From contig JAUSMY010000058.1 of NCBI GenBank assembly GCA_030646035.1, forward strand, positions 62,001 through 126,000: 64,000 nucleotides of DNA, given 5' to 3'. The stretch is from Thermodesulfovibrionia bacterium (lineage in GTDB: Bacteria; Nitrospirota; Thermodesulfovibrionia; UBA6902). Shown one piece after another: positions 1 through 7,036 of the stretch. The position numbers and the translations under genes were made by a program. Every line of letters begins with the position of its first letter. Within the stretch, counting starts at the first letter, position 1. The notes under the pieces were generated by a model. It worked only from the letters and a program-made list of their open reading frames with translations, was not told where the DNA came from and searched no databases.

Positions 1-417
1 CAGGTACTCTCTTCCGACAGAGCCGACAAGGCTGTCAGGAAGAACACCCTCAAGGCCGTAGCCGACCTCTATCCGGTATTTCCTGTCCTGAAGCGCTATG
101 AGAAACAGCACCCCATTATCTTTATCCTTCTGCCCGAGCTTCCATTTGTTATGCGCTATATTCAGAGAGAAATCCTCAAGCGACGCCCCCTCAAGGCTGT
201 TGATAGTAAGCACTACCATCTGGGCTGTGGTCTTTTGCTCAAGCTCCTTGAGAAACATGTTAAGGCTCGTCTCTGCGTTATCATCAATGATGCCTGCGAG
301 ATCCACCACATAATTTGCAGGGGCGTCAGGGATATTCACTTCTGCCCGTACAGTCATCGGAGAGAAACAGAACAGGACGGATAGAAGTATTAAGAAAGAC
401 TTAAACAATGGCCGCAT
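1..417 (-). CDS. TPM-domain secreted protein, C-terminus cut by window edge
   Basis: The 139 codons visible are open from an ATG at 417 down to the left edge. The protein starts with a clear signal peptide (basic start, hydrophobic core, likely cleavage after the alanine of TVRA near residue 25). A TPM domain follows, recognisable from 'VVDLAGIIDD', 'TTAQMVVLTINSLEG' and 'GNGVLFLIAL'-type strands ending in 'YRIEVGYGLEGVLPD'. Proteins of this family (YgcG-like) are envelope proteins, often membrane-anchored, with roles proposed in envelope maintenance or photosystem repair; the exact role here is unknown. The start overlaps the end of the upstream nucleotidyltransferase-like gene by 17 bases, so the two are probably translated from one message. 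Whether a C-terminal membrane segment exists cannot be seen. Confidence 0.85.
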   Translation of the reverse strand, partial: MRPLFKSFLILLSVLFCFSPMTVRAEVNIPDAPANYVVDLAGIIDDNAETSLNMFLKELEQKTTAQMVVLTINSLEGASLEDFSLNIAHNKWKLGQKDKDNGVLFLIALQDRKYRIEVGYGLEGVLPDSLVGSVGREYL

Positions 418-1147
418 CAATTATCCTTCCCAGCTCTTCAGTGGCTTTGTAGTAGTCTTTAAATATTGCATTCAATTCCTCAGACGAATGTTTTGCCTTC
501 TCATGTTTTTCAGCAAGGACCTTTGCAAATATATCAGTATTGATCCCGGATGCATCTGCAAGTGACCTGATGACAGAGCTTTGTTTTACAGGCGCTTCTT
601 TACCGAGCAAAACTATGATCCCCCGAAAGAGAGGGATGTACCCGGTGATCGAGTCGGCGAGTCCTTCTGCAAGAAGCTTTTTGTCACCTTGAGATGATAT
701 ATAACCCTGCCTCAGCCAGATGAGCTTTGATTTGATCTCTCTTTCACATTGATGCCTTAAGTCGTTCAGGCTGATCTCCAGGTCTTTCAGGATATCTGTG
801 CCAAAGACATTCTGGTGAATAAGTTTGAAATTCAGAAATTCAATAGGGAAAACGTCCAAAGATGATTCTATATAAAAAGGGGTCATGATAAGCGGGGCGG
901 CAACCTTGTGCTTGCCGTATTTTTTGCCAAGCGGCGCGATCAGCTCAAGAAACTTCAGGTCCATCTCTTTCAGCACGAAGATGGAGTTGACATCTGATCT
1001 CTTCTGGTCAAAATCATCTGTAATGGCAGTTCCTGTCACATAGATGGAATGTATCATATCCTGATAACCGGCTAATATCTCATTAAGGAACGGCTTTATT
1101 CTTTCCGCAGCTGTTTCATTGAGTTTTGATAAATTGATAGCAGACAT
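401..1147 (-). CDS. Predicted nucleotidyltransferase-like protein
   Basis: 248 residues. Residues about 30-60 resemble the start of a polymerase-beta-type nucleotidyltransferase fold: a 'YVTGTAITDDFD' strand-turn then 'RSDVNSIFVL', the layout where such enzymes carry G-S and D-x-D/N motifs. The second acidic residue is replaced by Asn (DVN), so catalysis is uncertain. The rest is helical without a motif I recognise. The start has a GGAGG ribosome site about nine bases upstream. It overlaps the following TPM-domain gene, so it is co-transcribed with an exported protein; this pairing is the only functional hint. The fold assignment is inferred from the motif only. Confidence 0.6.
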   Translation of the reverse strand: MSAINLSKLNETAAERIKPFLNEILAGYQDMIHSIYVTGTAITDDFDQKRSDVNSIFVLKEMDLKFLELIAPLGKKYGKHKVAAPLIMTPFYIESSLDVFPIEFLNFKLIHQNVFGTDILKDLEISLNDLRHQCEREIKSKLIWLRQGYISSQGDKKLLAEGLADSITGYIPLFRGIIVLLGKEAPVKQSSVIRSLADASGINTDIFAKVLAEKHEKAKHSSEELNAIFKDYYKATEELGRIIDAAIV

Positions 1148-1220
1148 ATGATATATCCTCCCGGAATGGTCCTAAAACTGATTTTAATTACTAACCTATC
1201 ATAAACATACAGTCAATTCA

Positions 1221-1325
1221 ATGACTGACAGGCAATTTACTCAGGCTTTCATTATAGCTTTTATCGCGGTAATTATGGGCATCATCACAGGGGTTGCATT
1301 TATCCAGCCTGTAATCAGATACTAA
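1221..1325 (+). CDS. Possible 34-residue single-span membrane protein
   Basis: A short frame from ATG 1221 to TAA 1323-1325 encodes a polar start (MTDRQFTQ), then about 22 hydrophobic residues rich in Ile, Ala, Val and Gly, and a basic end (VIRY). Its stop lies four bases before the start of the lipoprotein gene at 1330, as expected for a tight operon. No good ribosome site is visible upstream, which lowers confidence. The composition looks like a real membrane peptide, but at this length chance cannot be excluded. Confidence 0.35.
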   Translation: MTDRQFTQAFIIAFIAVIMGIITGVAFIQPVIRY

Positions 1326-1329
1326 TGAT

Positions 1330-1725
1330 ATGACAATAACTGCTTCGCGCAAGATGATGATCTTTTTCTTGGCTTTTTTGTTTATTGCCGTATCATGTGC
1401 CACTACAGGCAAAAGGAGTGAGCTTGAAGAGATGGTACAGCCGCATCGTTCCTATGAAGCGTGTTTTGAACTGAAGAAGGGCGAGGCGCTGGAATATTCC
1501 TTCACATCCTCCCGTCCGCTTGATTTTAATATTCACTATCATGCGATTGACGGGCTGCACTATCCTGTCAACGAAAAGAATATCAGGTCGCGTAAGGGCA
1601 CATTAGTGTGCGATGAACAGAAATATTACACTGAGGACCAGGAGGCGTTCTGCATGATGTGGGAGAACCATGAAGATGCTTTTATAAGTCTTAAGCTTCA
1701 ATACGGCATTACCGGCAGAGAATGA
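1330..1725 (+). CDS. Small secreted lipoprotein, unknown function
   Basis: 131 residues. The N-terminus is a lipoprotein signal peptide with lipobox-like 'FIAVSC', so the protein should be anchored after Cys 23. The mature part carries 'YEACFELKKGEALEYSF' and 'PLDFNIHYH', a beta-rich pattern similar to GOLD/emp24-like hypothetical proteins in which a polar group interrupts a sandwich; that similarity is only from memory of the pattern. It contains several Cys after the lipobox. The stop codon overlaps the start of the MFS gene (ATGA), so translation is coupled to a transporter. Function unknown. Confidence 0.7.
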   Translation: MTITASRKMMIFFLAFLFIAVSCATTGKRSELEEMVQPHRSYEACFELKKGEALEYSFTSSRPLDFNIHYHAIDGLHYPVNEKNIRSRKGTLVCDEQKYYTEDQEAFCMMWENHEDAFISLKLQYGITGRE

Positions 1726-2921
1726 TTTTTTCACCATTTGCATCTCTCTGCACCGTGGGTTTTTTTGCAAGGTTCTCCTATGCGCTTGCAAGAAGCCCTG
1801 TGCTCCCGCTCTTTGCGCTTTATCTCGGCGCGGGGCCTGAGGCTATCGGTTTTGTTGTCGGCATATCAACTGTGACAGGGATCTTTTTCAAGCTGCCTTC
1901 CGGCGCGTTGTCTGATGTGATAGGAAGAAGAAAGACGATGCTTATCGGCATTCTCGTCTTTGCCGTTATGCCGTTTGCCTATCTTTTCGTGACGGATTAT
2001 TCTCTCTTGGTTTTGGTAAGGTTTGTTCACGGCCTCGCAACTGCGATATACGGGCCTGTATCAATGGCGGTTGTCGCGGACACGGCAGGCACAAGAAAAG
2101 GAGAGATGCTTTCATGGTTCTCTTCTGTAACTATCATAGGGAACCTTCTTGGCGCGCCTGTCGGGGGATTTATACTTCACAGCACAGCAGGTGCTTCAGG
2201 GCCTGCGATCGCCGATTTTCACATGGCCTACCTGGTAAGTGGTTTTGCCGGAATGATGTCTCTCATCCTTGCGCTGAGATTGCTAACCGAAAAAGAGGCT
2301 GTTGAAAAAGGGAAAGGTTTAAAGGAATCATTCAGTAGGTTTACATCCGGCATCAAAGAGGTGATAAGCGATAAAAGGGTTGTGCTCACATCAAATATGG
2401 AAGGCTTGCAGAATCTGACTGTCGGCGCACTGGAGGCTTTCCTGCCGATCTACGCTGTGACGGTTGCAGGGCTCAATGAATTTCAGGCTGGCCTGCTCTG
2501 GGGAATACAGGTGCTTGTCACGATCCTGTCCAAACCCATTATGGGAAGGACATCTGACAGATACGGCAGAAAACCGCTGATAGTTGCAGGTATGATATTA
2601 TGTGCAATATCTTTCGGGTCGATCCCAATGCTGAAAAGTTTTTATCCCCTCATGCTTGCCGCAATAGTGTTTGGTTTTGGAGAGGCGTTTGTTACATCAT
2701 CATCAGCCGCGTTTATCGCTGATATATGCAAGGAAAAACATTTTGGAACTGCGATGGGCGTATTCGGGACATTGTTTGACATCGGCCATGCAGCCGGGCC
2801 GATCCTCGCGGGTATTCTCATAGCAAGGCTCGATTACCTTTATTCATTCTGGATAATGTCTGCCTTGCTTGTAATGTCGATCCCTGTATTTATCATGAAC
2901 GTGAAGGAGGATAGGCCTTGA
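1722..2921 (+). CDS. Major facilitator superfamily transporter
   Basis: 399 residues with about twelve hydrophobic segments. The loop after helix 2 has the MFS signature 'GALSDVIGRRKTML', and a matching one after helix 8, 'GRTSDRYGRKPLIV', marks the second half of the pseudo-symmetric fold. This is an inner-membrane secondary transporter of the drug/sugar-efflux type; the substrate cannot be told from sequence. It is coupled by ATGA overlap to the lipoprotein gene before it and by an overlapping stop to the flavoprotein gene after it. AAGGAGG near its 3' end serves the next gene. Confidence 0.9.
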   Translation: MIFSPFASLCTVGFFARFSYALARSPVLPLFALYLGAGPEAIGFVVGISTVTGIFFKLPSGALSDVIGRRKTMLIGILVFAVMPFAYLFVTDYSLLVLVRFVHGLATAIYGPVSMAVVADTAGTRKGEMLSWFSSVTIIGNLLGAPVGGFILHSTAGASGPAIADFHMAYLVSGFAGMMSLILALRLLTEKEAVEKGKGLKESFSRFTSGIKEVISDKRVVLTSNMEGLQNLTVGALEAFLPIYAVTVAGLNEFQAGLLWGIQVLVTILSKPIMGRTSDRYGRKPLIVAGMILCAISFGSIPMLKSFYPLMLAAIVFGFGEAFVTSSSAAFIADICKEKHFGTAMGVFGTLFDIGHAAGPILAGILIARLDYLYSFWIMSALLVMSIPVFIMNVKEDRP

Positions 2922-4198
2922 AGGATACATCTAAACGCCGTGTGGTAGTTATCGGCGCAGGCGCTGCCGGCCTGATGGCTGCGGGACAGGCTGCAATTGC
3001 CGGCGCTGAGACGCTGCTTTTTGAGAGCATGAGAAGCCCCGGCAGAAAGCTGCGAATAAGCGGGAAGGGGCGCTGCAACCTGACGAATACTGCTTCTCAG
3101 TCTGAGTTCATATCTCATTTCAACAGGAATGGCCGTTTTCTTAGGCAGGCATTCTCGAAATTTTTTTCACCCGAGCTCTTAGCTTTTTTTAACGAGCTTG
3201 GTATTGAAACAGTGATCGAGCGCGGAGGACGTGTATTCCCTGCAAGCGGCCAGGCGCAGGATATCGTGGACGCGCTTACACGCTGGGCAGTTGGATGCGG
3301 GGTGAAGATAATTAACTCTTCACCTGTAAGGAAACTGGTTTTTGAAGACGGCAATCTCACAGGAGTGGAAACAGCAGGTATGCAGGGACTTGATGGCAAG
3401 ACTTCTAAAAGCAAGGTTTACATTTCAGATGCTGTGATAATCGCAACAGGCGGCATATCATATCCAGGCACAGGTTCAACCGGGGACGGTTACAAGTTTG
3501 CGGAATCCGCAGGGCATAAGATAATCCCGCTCCGGCCTGCTCTTGTTCCTCTTCAGACATCAGGAGATATCGCTCAAAGGATGCAGGGCCTTAGTCTTAA
3601 GAACGTTACAGTGCGCACCTACATTAACGGTAAGAAAGAGGTAGATAATTTTGGAGAGATGTTATTCACGCATTTCGGCGTTTCAGGCCCTGTAATATTA
3701 TCCATGAGCGGTAGAGTCGTGGATGCTATTCTTAATAAGGATAAGGTCTCTTTATCAATTGACCTGAAGCCTGCGCTTGATGAGGAGAAGCTGGATGCAC
3801 GACTTTTGCGTGACCTTAATGAGCACGGCAAACAGAAATACAAGACCATGCTCAAAGAACTTTTGCCTGCTAAAATGATCCCAGTCTGCACTGACCTGAC
3901 AGGCATATCTCCTGACAAGACGTGCCATCAAATAACGGCAGATGAGCGGAAGAGGCTGAAGTTATGGCTGAAGGATCTCCGCCTTGAGATAAATGGCTAC
4001 CGGCCTGTTGAAGAGGCTATCGTCACTGCGGGCGGTGTTGATATAAAGGAAGTGGATCCCCGGACGATGTGCTCAAAGCTGGTGAATGGTCTTTATTTTG
4101 CAGGCGAGGTGCTGGATATAAATGCGGACACAGGAGGCTATAATCTTCAGGCGGCGTTTTCAACCGGCTGGTTAGCCGGACGGTCTGCTGCAGGGTAG
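2918..4198 (+). CDS. HI0933/YhiN-family FAD-dependent oxidoreductase
   Basis: 426 residues. The N-terminus holds a dinucleotide-binding motif, 'VIGAGAAGLMAAGQAA', followed by 'GRKLRISGKGRCNLTN', which is diagnostic of the HI0933/BaiN-like flavoprotein family. 'ATGGISYPGTGSTGDGY' and the C-terminal FAD motif 'GLYFAGEVLDINADTGGYNLQ' are also present. Length matches the family. The start is TTG at 2918, chosen because AAGGAGG sits seven bases upstream and the next Met is far inside the FAD motif. It overlaps the MFS stop. Members are cytosolic reductases with poorly defined substrates (some reduce steroid double bonds); substrate here is unknown. Confidence 0.9.
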   Translation: MKDTSKRRVVVIGAGAAGLMAAGQAAIAGAETLLFESMRSPGRKLRISGKGRCNLTNTASQSEFISHFNRNGRFLRQAFSKFFSPELLAFFNELGIETVIERGGRVFPASGQAQDIVDALTRWAVGCGVKIINSSPVRKLVFEDGNLTGVETAGMQGLDGKTSKSKVYISDAVIIATGGISYPGTGSTGDGYKFAESAGHKIIPLRPALVPLQTSGDIAQRMQGLSLKNVTVRTYINGKKEVDNFGEMLFTHFGVSGPVILSMSGRVVDAILNKDKVSLSIDLKPALDEEKLDARLLRDLNEHGKQKYKTMLKELLPAKMIPVCTDLTGISPDKTCHQITADERKRLKLWLKDLRLEINGYRPVEEAIVTAGGVDIKEVDPRTMCSKLVNGLYFAGEVLDINADTGGYNLQAAFSTGWLAGRSAAG

Positions 4199-4267
4199 GA
4201 GTGGATTTTATTTTTGGCAGCGCTTAAAATAAAGCATAAGATGCAGTTTACAAAAGGAGGATAAGAT

Positions 4268-4357
4268 ATGGGATGCGGATGTGGTTCAGGTTCTTGCGAC
4301 TCTAAAAAAGAGAAGAAGACAGTAAAGACAAAAAAGACTGAAAAGACCAAGAAATAG
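4268..4357 (+). CDS. Tiny Cys-rich, Lys-tailed protein (29 residues)
   Basis: A frame of 29 codons starts at ATG 4268, seven bases after a strong AAAGGAGG site at 4253-4260, and ends with TAG. The N-terminal third is 'MGCGCGSGSC' with three Cys in a Gly/Ser context. The rest is a run of Lys, Thr and Glu, a highly charged tail. The strong ribosome site and a hairpin right after the stop support a real gene. The Cys cluster suggests metal or Fe-S binding, but I recognise no family. Confidence 0.6.
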   Translation: MGCGCGSGSCDSKKEKKTVKTKKTEKTKK

Positions 4358-4367
4358 GCTGAAAATA

Positions 4368-4421
4368 AAAGGCCTTGCTTTGATAAAGGGATTGCAAATT
4401 CTTTTACAGGTCAAGGCCTTT
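4368..4421 (+). terminator. Candidate terminator after the Cys-rich peptide gene
   Basis: Perfect ten-base arms AAAGGCCTTG (4368-4377) and CAAGGCCTTT (4412-4421) are separated by 34 bases and followed by TATATTTT. It lies directly after the small gene and before ridA. The loop is long for an intrinsic terminator, so efficiency is uncertain. Confidence 0.45.
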
Positions 4422-4453
4422 ATATTTTCCTACTACTGCATAAGGAGCATCAG

Positions 4454-4849
4454 ATGTCTCATAAGAAAATATTTTCATCAGACAGGGCGCCGAAACCAAA
4501 AGGGCCGTATTCACAGGCGGTCATTCACAATGACTTAATGTATCTCTCCGGACAGATACCCATAGATCTTGAAACAGGTTTGATGGTCAGGGGAACTATT
4601 GAGGATGAGACCCATGCGGTTCTCAAAAACATGAAAGTCATTGTGGAAGATGCAGGCGCAGAAATGAAGGACATAATTAAAGTGACATGCTATCTTGCAG
4701 ATATGGATGATTTTCAGAGGTTTAATAGTGTATACAGGGAGTATTTTGATATTGAGCCGCCCGCAAGGAGCACTATTCAGGCAGGCAGACTTCCTATGGA
4801 TGTAACTGTAGAAATAGACGCGATCGTCGCATTGCCGGATAAACCTTAG
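4454..4849 (+). CDS. ridA: RidA family reactive-intermediate deaminase
   Basis: 131 residues, the usual length. Motifs include 'PKPKGPYSQAV', 'YLSGQIPID', the substrate-binding Arg in 'PARSTIQAGRLP' and the C-terminal 'VEIDAIVAL'. RidA hydrolyses reactive enamine/imine intermediates released by pyridoxal-phosphate enzymes such as threonine dehydratase and so protects cellular enzymes. The protein is cytosolic, normally a trimer with active sites between subunits. AAGGAG lies about seven bases before the ATG. It precedes pdxA, a vitamin B6 gene, which fits a link with PLP metabolism, but a long hairpin separates them. Confidence 0.92.
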   Translation: MSHKKIFSSDRAPKPKGPYSQAVIHNDLMYLSGQIPIDLETGLMVRGTIEDETHAVLKNMKVIVEDAGAEMKDIIKVTCYLADMDDFQRFNSVYREYFDIEPPARSTIQAGRLPMDVTVEIDAIVALPDKP

Positions 4850-4856
4850 TAATACA

Positions 4857-5005
4857 GTGGATGCGGCTGGAAAACCTTTACAAAGCGATGGGAATTTTAA
4901 TTATGCCTCAGGGGAGAAGTAACGATTAAGAAAGCTCAAAAAATCAGTTATGCTTTTTTGCAATTTTCTAAGGTATCGCTGTAAAGCTTTTCCAGCCGCA
5001 TCCAC
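4857..5005. repeat. Long imperfect inverted repeat between ridA and pdxA
   Basis: Arms at 4857-4889 and 4975-5005 begin and end with a perfect 18-base match (GTGGATGCGGCTGGAAAA and its complement) and continue, with one mismatch and a two-base bulge, for about 31 pairs. The central 85 bases are AT-rich and contain no gene. TTTTCTTTT follows the right arm, so the transcript could form a large terminator-like hairpin. The shape also fits a small non-autonomous transposable element; I see no clear target-site duplication and no second copy in this window. Confidence 0.75.
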
Positions 5006-5023
5006 TTTTCTTTTGATAATTTT

Positions 5024-6010
5024 ATGAATAATATCGCTATTACATTGGGTGACCCGGGAGGTATCGGGCCTGAGATAATCGTAAAGGCGATCTCCGGCGG
5101 TGAGATAAGTCAAAACTGTAATCCTCTTGTAATAGGGTCAGCAAAGATAATCAAGGAAGCTGTGAGGCTTACGAATTCCTCTTTTGAGGTCATAAATATT
5201 TCAGGCCCTGCTGATTCATCTCCTTCCAAAGGGAAGATAGAGGTCATTGATATCAACTCCGGCGAGGCCTTCATAAAGGGATTCTCTTCTGCAGAGGGCG
5301 GGCGGGCGGCTGTCAGATCCATAAAAAAGGCTGTTGAGCTTGCGCTGAAGAATGAAGTCTCTGCGATTGTAACAGCTCCGATATCCAAAGAATCCCTGAG
5401 GATGGCCGGTTATAAATGGCCCGGACACACTGAGCTTCTGGCTGAACTTACAGGAGTAGATGATTTCGCAATGATGTTCGTTTCGGAGAAGCTTAAGATC
5501 GTGCTGTGCACAATTCATATTCCATTAAGGGATGTGCCTGATACTATAAACAAGGATCTGGTGTACAGGGCCATCAGGCATGCTGTAAAGGCTGCATCCA
5601 TTCTCGGCATTTATAAACCTGTGATCGGTGTAGCAGGCCTGAACCCCCATGCAGGAGAATCAGGCCTGTTCGGCAATGAGGAGAGAGACGCCATAATCCC
5701 TGCGATCGAGGATGCATCTGCTGATGATATGTATGTTTCAGGGCCGTACCCCCCTGATGTTATTTTTCATAAAGCGTATAACGGGGATTTTGATATTGTA
5801 GTCTGCATGTATCACGACCAGGGGCTCATACCTTTTAAGATGCTTGCGTTTGATACCGGGATAAATGTTACATTAGGGCTGCCGTTCATCAGGACCTCGC
5901 CTGATCATGGGACTGCTTTTGATATAGCATGGCAGAATAAAGCTAATCCCTCAAGCATGATCGAGGCTATAAAACTTGCATCTAAAATAGATTTGAAAAT
6001 TGATAGATAG
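5024..6010 (+). CDS. pdxA: 4-hydroxythreonine-4-phosphate dehydrogenase PdxA
   Basis: 328 residues, typical length. Family motifs are 'LGDPGGIGPEI' at the start, 'TAPISKESLRMAGYKWPGHTE' (substrate and metal site), 'GLNPHAGE', and 'MYHDQGLIPFKML' with the metal-binding His, then 'TSPDHGTAFDIA'. The enzyme oxidises 4-phosphohydroxy-L-threonine with NAD in the DXP-dependent pyridoxal 5'-phosphate pathway, in the cytosol. It leads a run of plus-strand genes with rdgB twelve bases after its stop. The upstream hairpin may insulate it from ridA. No ribosome site is obvious; the ATG at 5024 is fixed by the conserved start 'NNIAITLGDPGG'. Confidence 0.96.
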   Translation: MNNIAITLGDPGGIGPEIIVKAISGGEISQNCNPLVIGSAKIIKEAVRLTNSSFEVINISGPADSSPSKGKIEVIDINSGEAFIKGFSSAEGGRAAVRSIKKAVELALKNEVSAIVTAPISKESLRMAGYKWPGHTELLAELTGVDDFAMMFVSEKLKIVLCTIHIPLRDVPDTINKDLVYRAIRHAVKAASILGIYKPVIGVAGLNPHAGESGLFGNEERDAIIPAIEDASADDMYVSGPYPPDVIFHKAYNGDFDIVVCMYHDQGLIPFKMLAFDTGINVTLGLPFIRTSPDHGTAFDIAWQNKANPSSMIEAIKLASKIDLKIDR

Positions 6011-6022
6011 GAATTAAAAGTT

Positions 6023-6643
6023 ATGGATTTTGTCTTAGCTACAAAGAACAGGAAGAAGATCAGGGAGATGAAGGAGATCCTGAGCCTGGCGGATACTTCT
6101 TCTCAGATATATACGCTTGATGATTTTCCCGAGTATGGAGACGTGGTGGAAGACGGTGATACGTTTGAGGCTAACGCTCTAAAAAAGGCGGAGTTTATCG
6201 CTGAAAGAACAGGGATGGCTGCTATTGCTGATGATTCAGGGATTGAGATTGACGCTTTAAATGGAGCGCCCGGTATTTATTCAGCACGTTATGCCGGAGA
6301 GCCGGCAGACGACACAGCCAATAACAGAAAGCTTCTTGATGAGCTTAAAGATGTTCCTGATGAAAAGCGCGGCGCCAAGTTTGTCTGCTGTATCGCGCTT
6401 GCTTCTAATGATGGCGTCAGGACATTTACCGGATATATAAAAGGAAAGATCGGCAGAGAGAATAAGGGGCACAACGGTTTCGGATATGATCCTCTATTCT
6501 TTCCTGAAGGCCATAAACGGACATTCGCAGAGATGGATGATACGGAGAAGAACGTTATCAGTCACAGGGCGATGGCGCTCAGGGAACTTCAGAATTATTT
6601 GGAACAGATAAAAAACGCAAAGGCAAAGACAGATAAAAAATAA
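6023..6643 (+). CDS. rdgB: RdgB/HAM1 XTP/dITP pyrophosphatase
   Basis: 206 residues. 'LATKNRKKIREMKEIL' at the N-terminus, 'VEDGDTFEANALKKA', 'ADDSGIEIDALNGAPGIYSARYAG' and 'GFGYDPLFFPEG' are the family motifs. The enzyme hydrolyses non-canonical purine nucleoside triphosphates (XTP, ITP, dITP) to monophosphates and keeps them out of DNA and RNA. It is cytosolic and acts as a dimer. It follows pdxA closely and precedes an unknown small gene by fourteen bases, so the three probably share a transcript. The Lys-rich C-terminus is a little longer than usual. Confidence 0.95.
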   Translation: MDFVLATKNRKKIREMKEILSLADTSSQIYTLDDFPEYGDVVEDGDTFEANALKKAEFIAERTGMAAIADDSGIEIDALNGAPGIYSARYAGEPADDTANNRKLLDELKDVPDEKRGAKFVCCIALASNDGVRTFTGYIKGKIGRENKGHNGFGYDPLFFPEGHKRTFAEMDDTEKNVISHRAMALRELQNYLEQIKNAKAKTDKK

Positions 6644-6657
6644 CCGGAGGTATTTGC

Positions 6658-6993
6658 ATGGAGATAGATATAAGTATAGGCAAGCAGTCTTTTTCTGTAG
6701 ATGTAGAGAATCCATTTAAGTTCGATGCGGTTAAAGATACCAGGAATATTATTGATTTCGGCTCGAAACACGGGGTGGATCTCTCTGCCCTTGATATTGA
6801 GCAGCTCATTCCGAGGATGATAAGGGGCGTTGCAGGTTGTGAAAGTGGATGCCCTTCTGATGCGAAGAGCCTTGTAAGTGACGGGTTCGGGAGTTTTAAC
6901 CTTTCATATATTGAGGGCGGCATACTTTCTGCTGTTCAGACACTTGATGGCAATAAAGAGGTAAGCGTAAAAATATTTCCTGATTTTGATTAG
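6658..6993 (+). CDS. Conserved-looking small protein of unknown function
   Basis: 111 residues with a good ribosome site (CCGGAGG) before the ATG at 6658. The sequence has no signal peptide or membrane segment. A central 'GVAGCESGCPSDAKSLV' stretch holds two Cys, followed by 'GFGSFNLSYIEGGILSA', a beta-strand-like region ending with an acidic C-terminus. I do not recognise a family. It lies between rdgB and the exosortase gene in the same direction; the 43-base gap to the exosortase gene contains a hairpin, so it may be the last gene of the pdxA-rdgB unit or the first of the exosortase unit. Confidence 0.75.
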   Translation: MEIDISIGKQSFSVDVENPFKFDAVKDTRNIIDFGSKHGVDLSALDIEQLIPRMIRGVAGCESGCPSDAKSLVSDGFGSFNLSYIEGGILSAVQTLDGNKEVSVKIFPDFD

Positions 6994-7000
6994 TTTTTTT

Positions 7001-7031
7001 ATTCTTGCCTTTTTACAGGAGAGGCGAGAAT
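7001..7031 (+). promoter_or_regulatory. Hairpin over the exosortase ribosome-binding region
   Basis: ATTCTTGCCT (7001-7010) pairs with AGGCGAGAAT (7022-7031), ten pairs including one G-U, with a loop that carries ACAGGAG. The exosortase ATG is at 7037, and a five-codon frame (ATG at 7030, stop overlapping the exosortase start) sits between. The poly-T run before the left arm means it is not a plain terminator. It could hide or expose the ribosome site; this is inference. Confidence 0.35.
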
Positions 7032-7036
7032 GAAAA

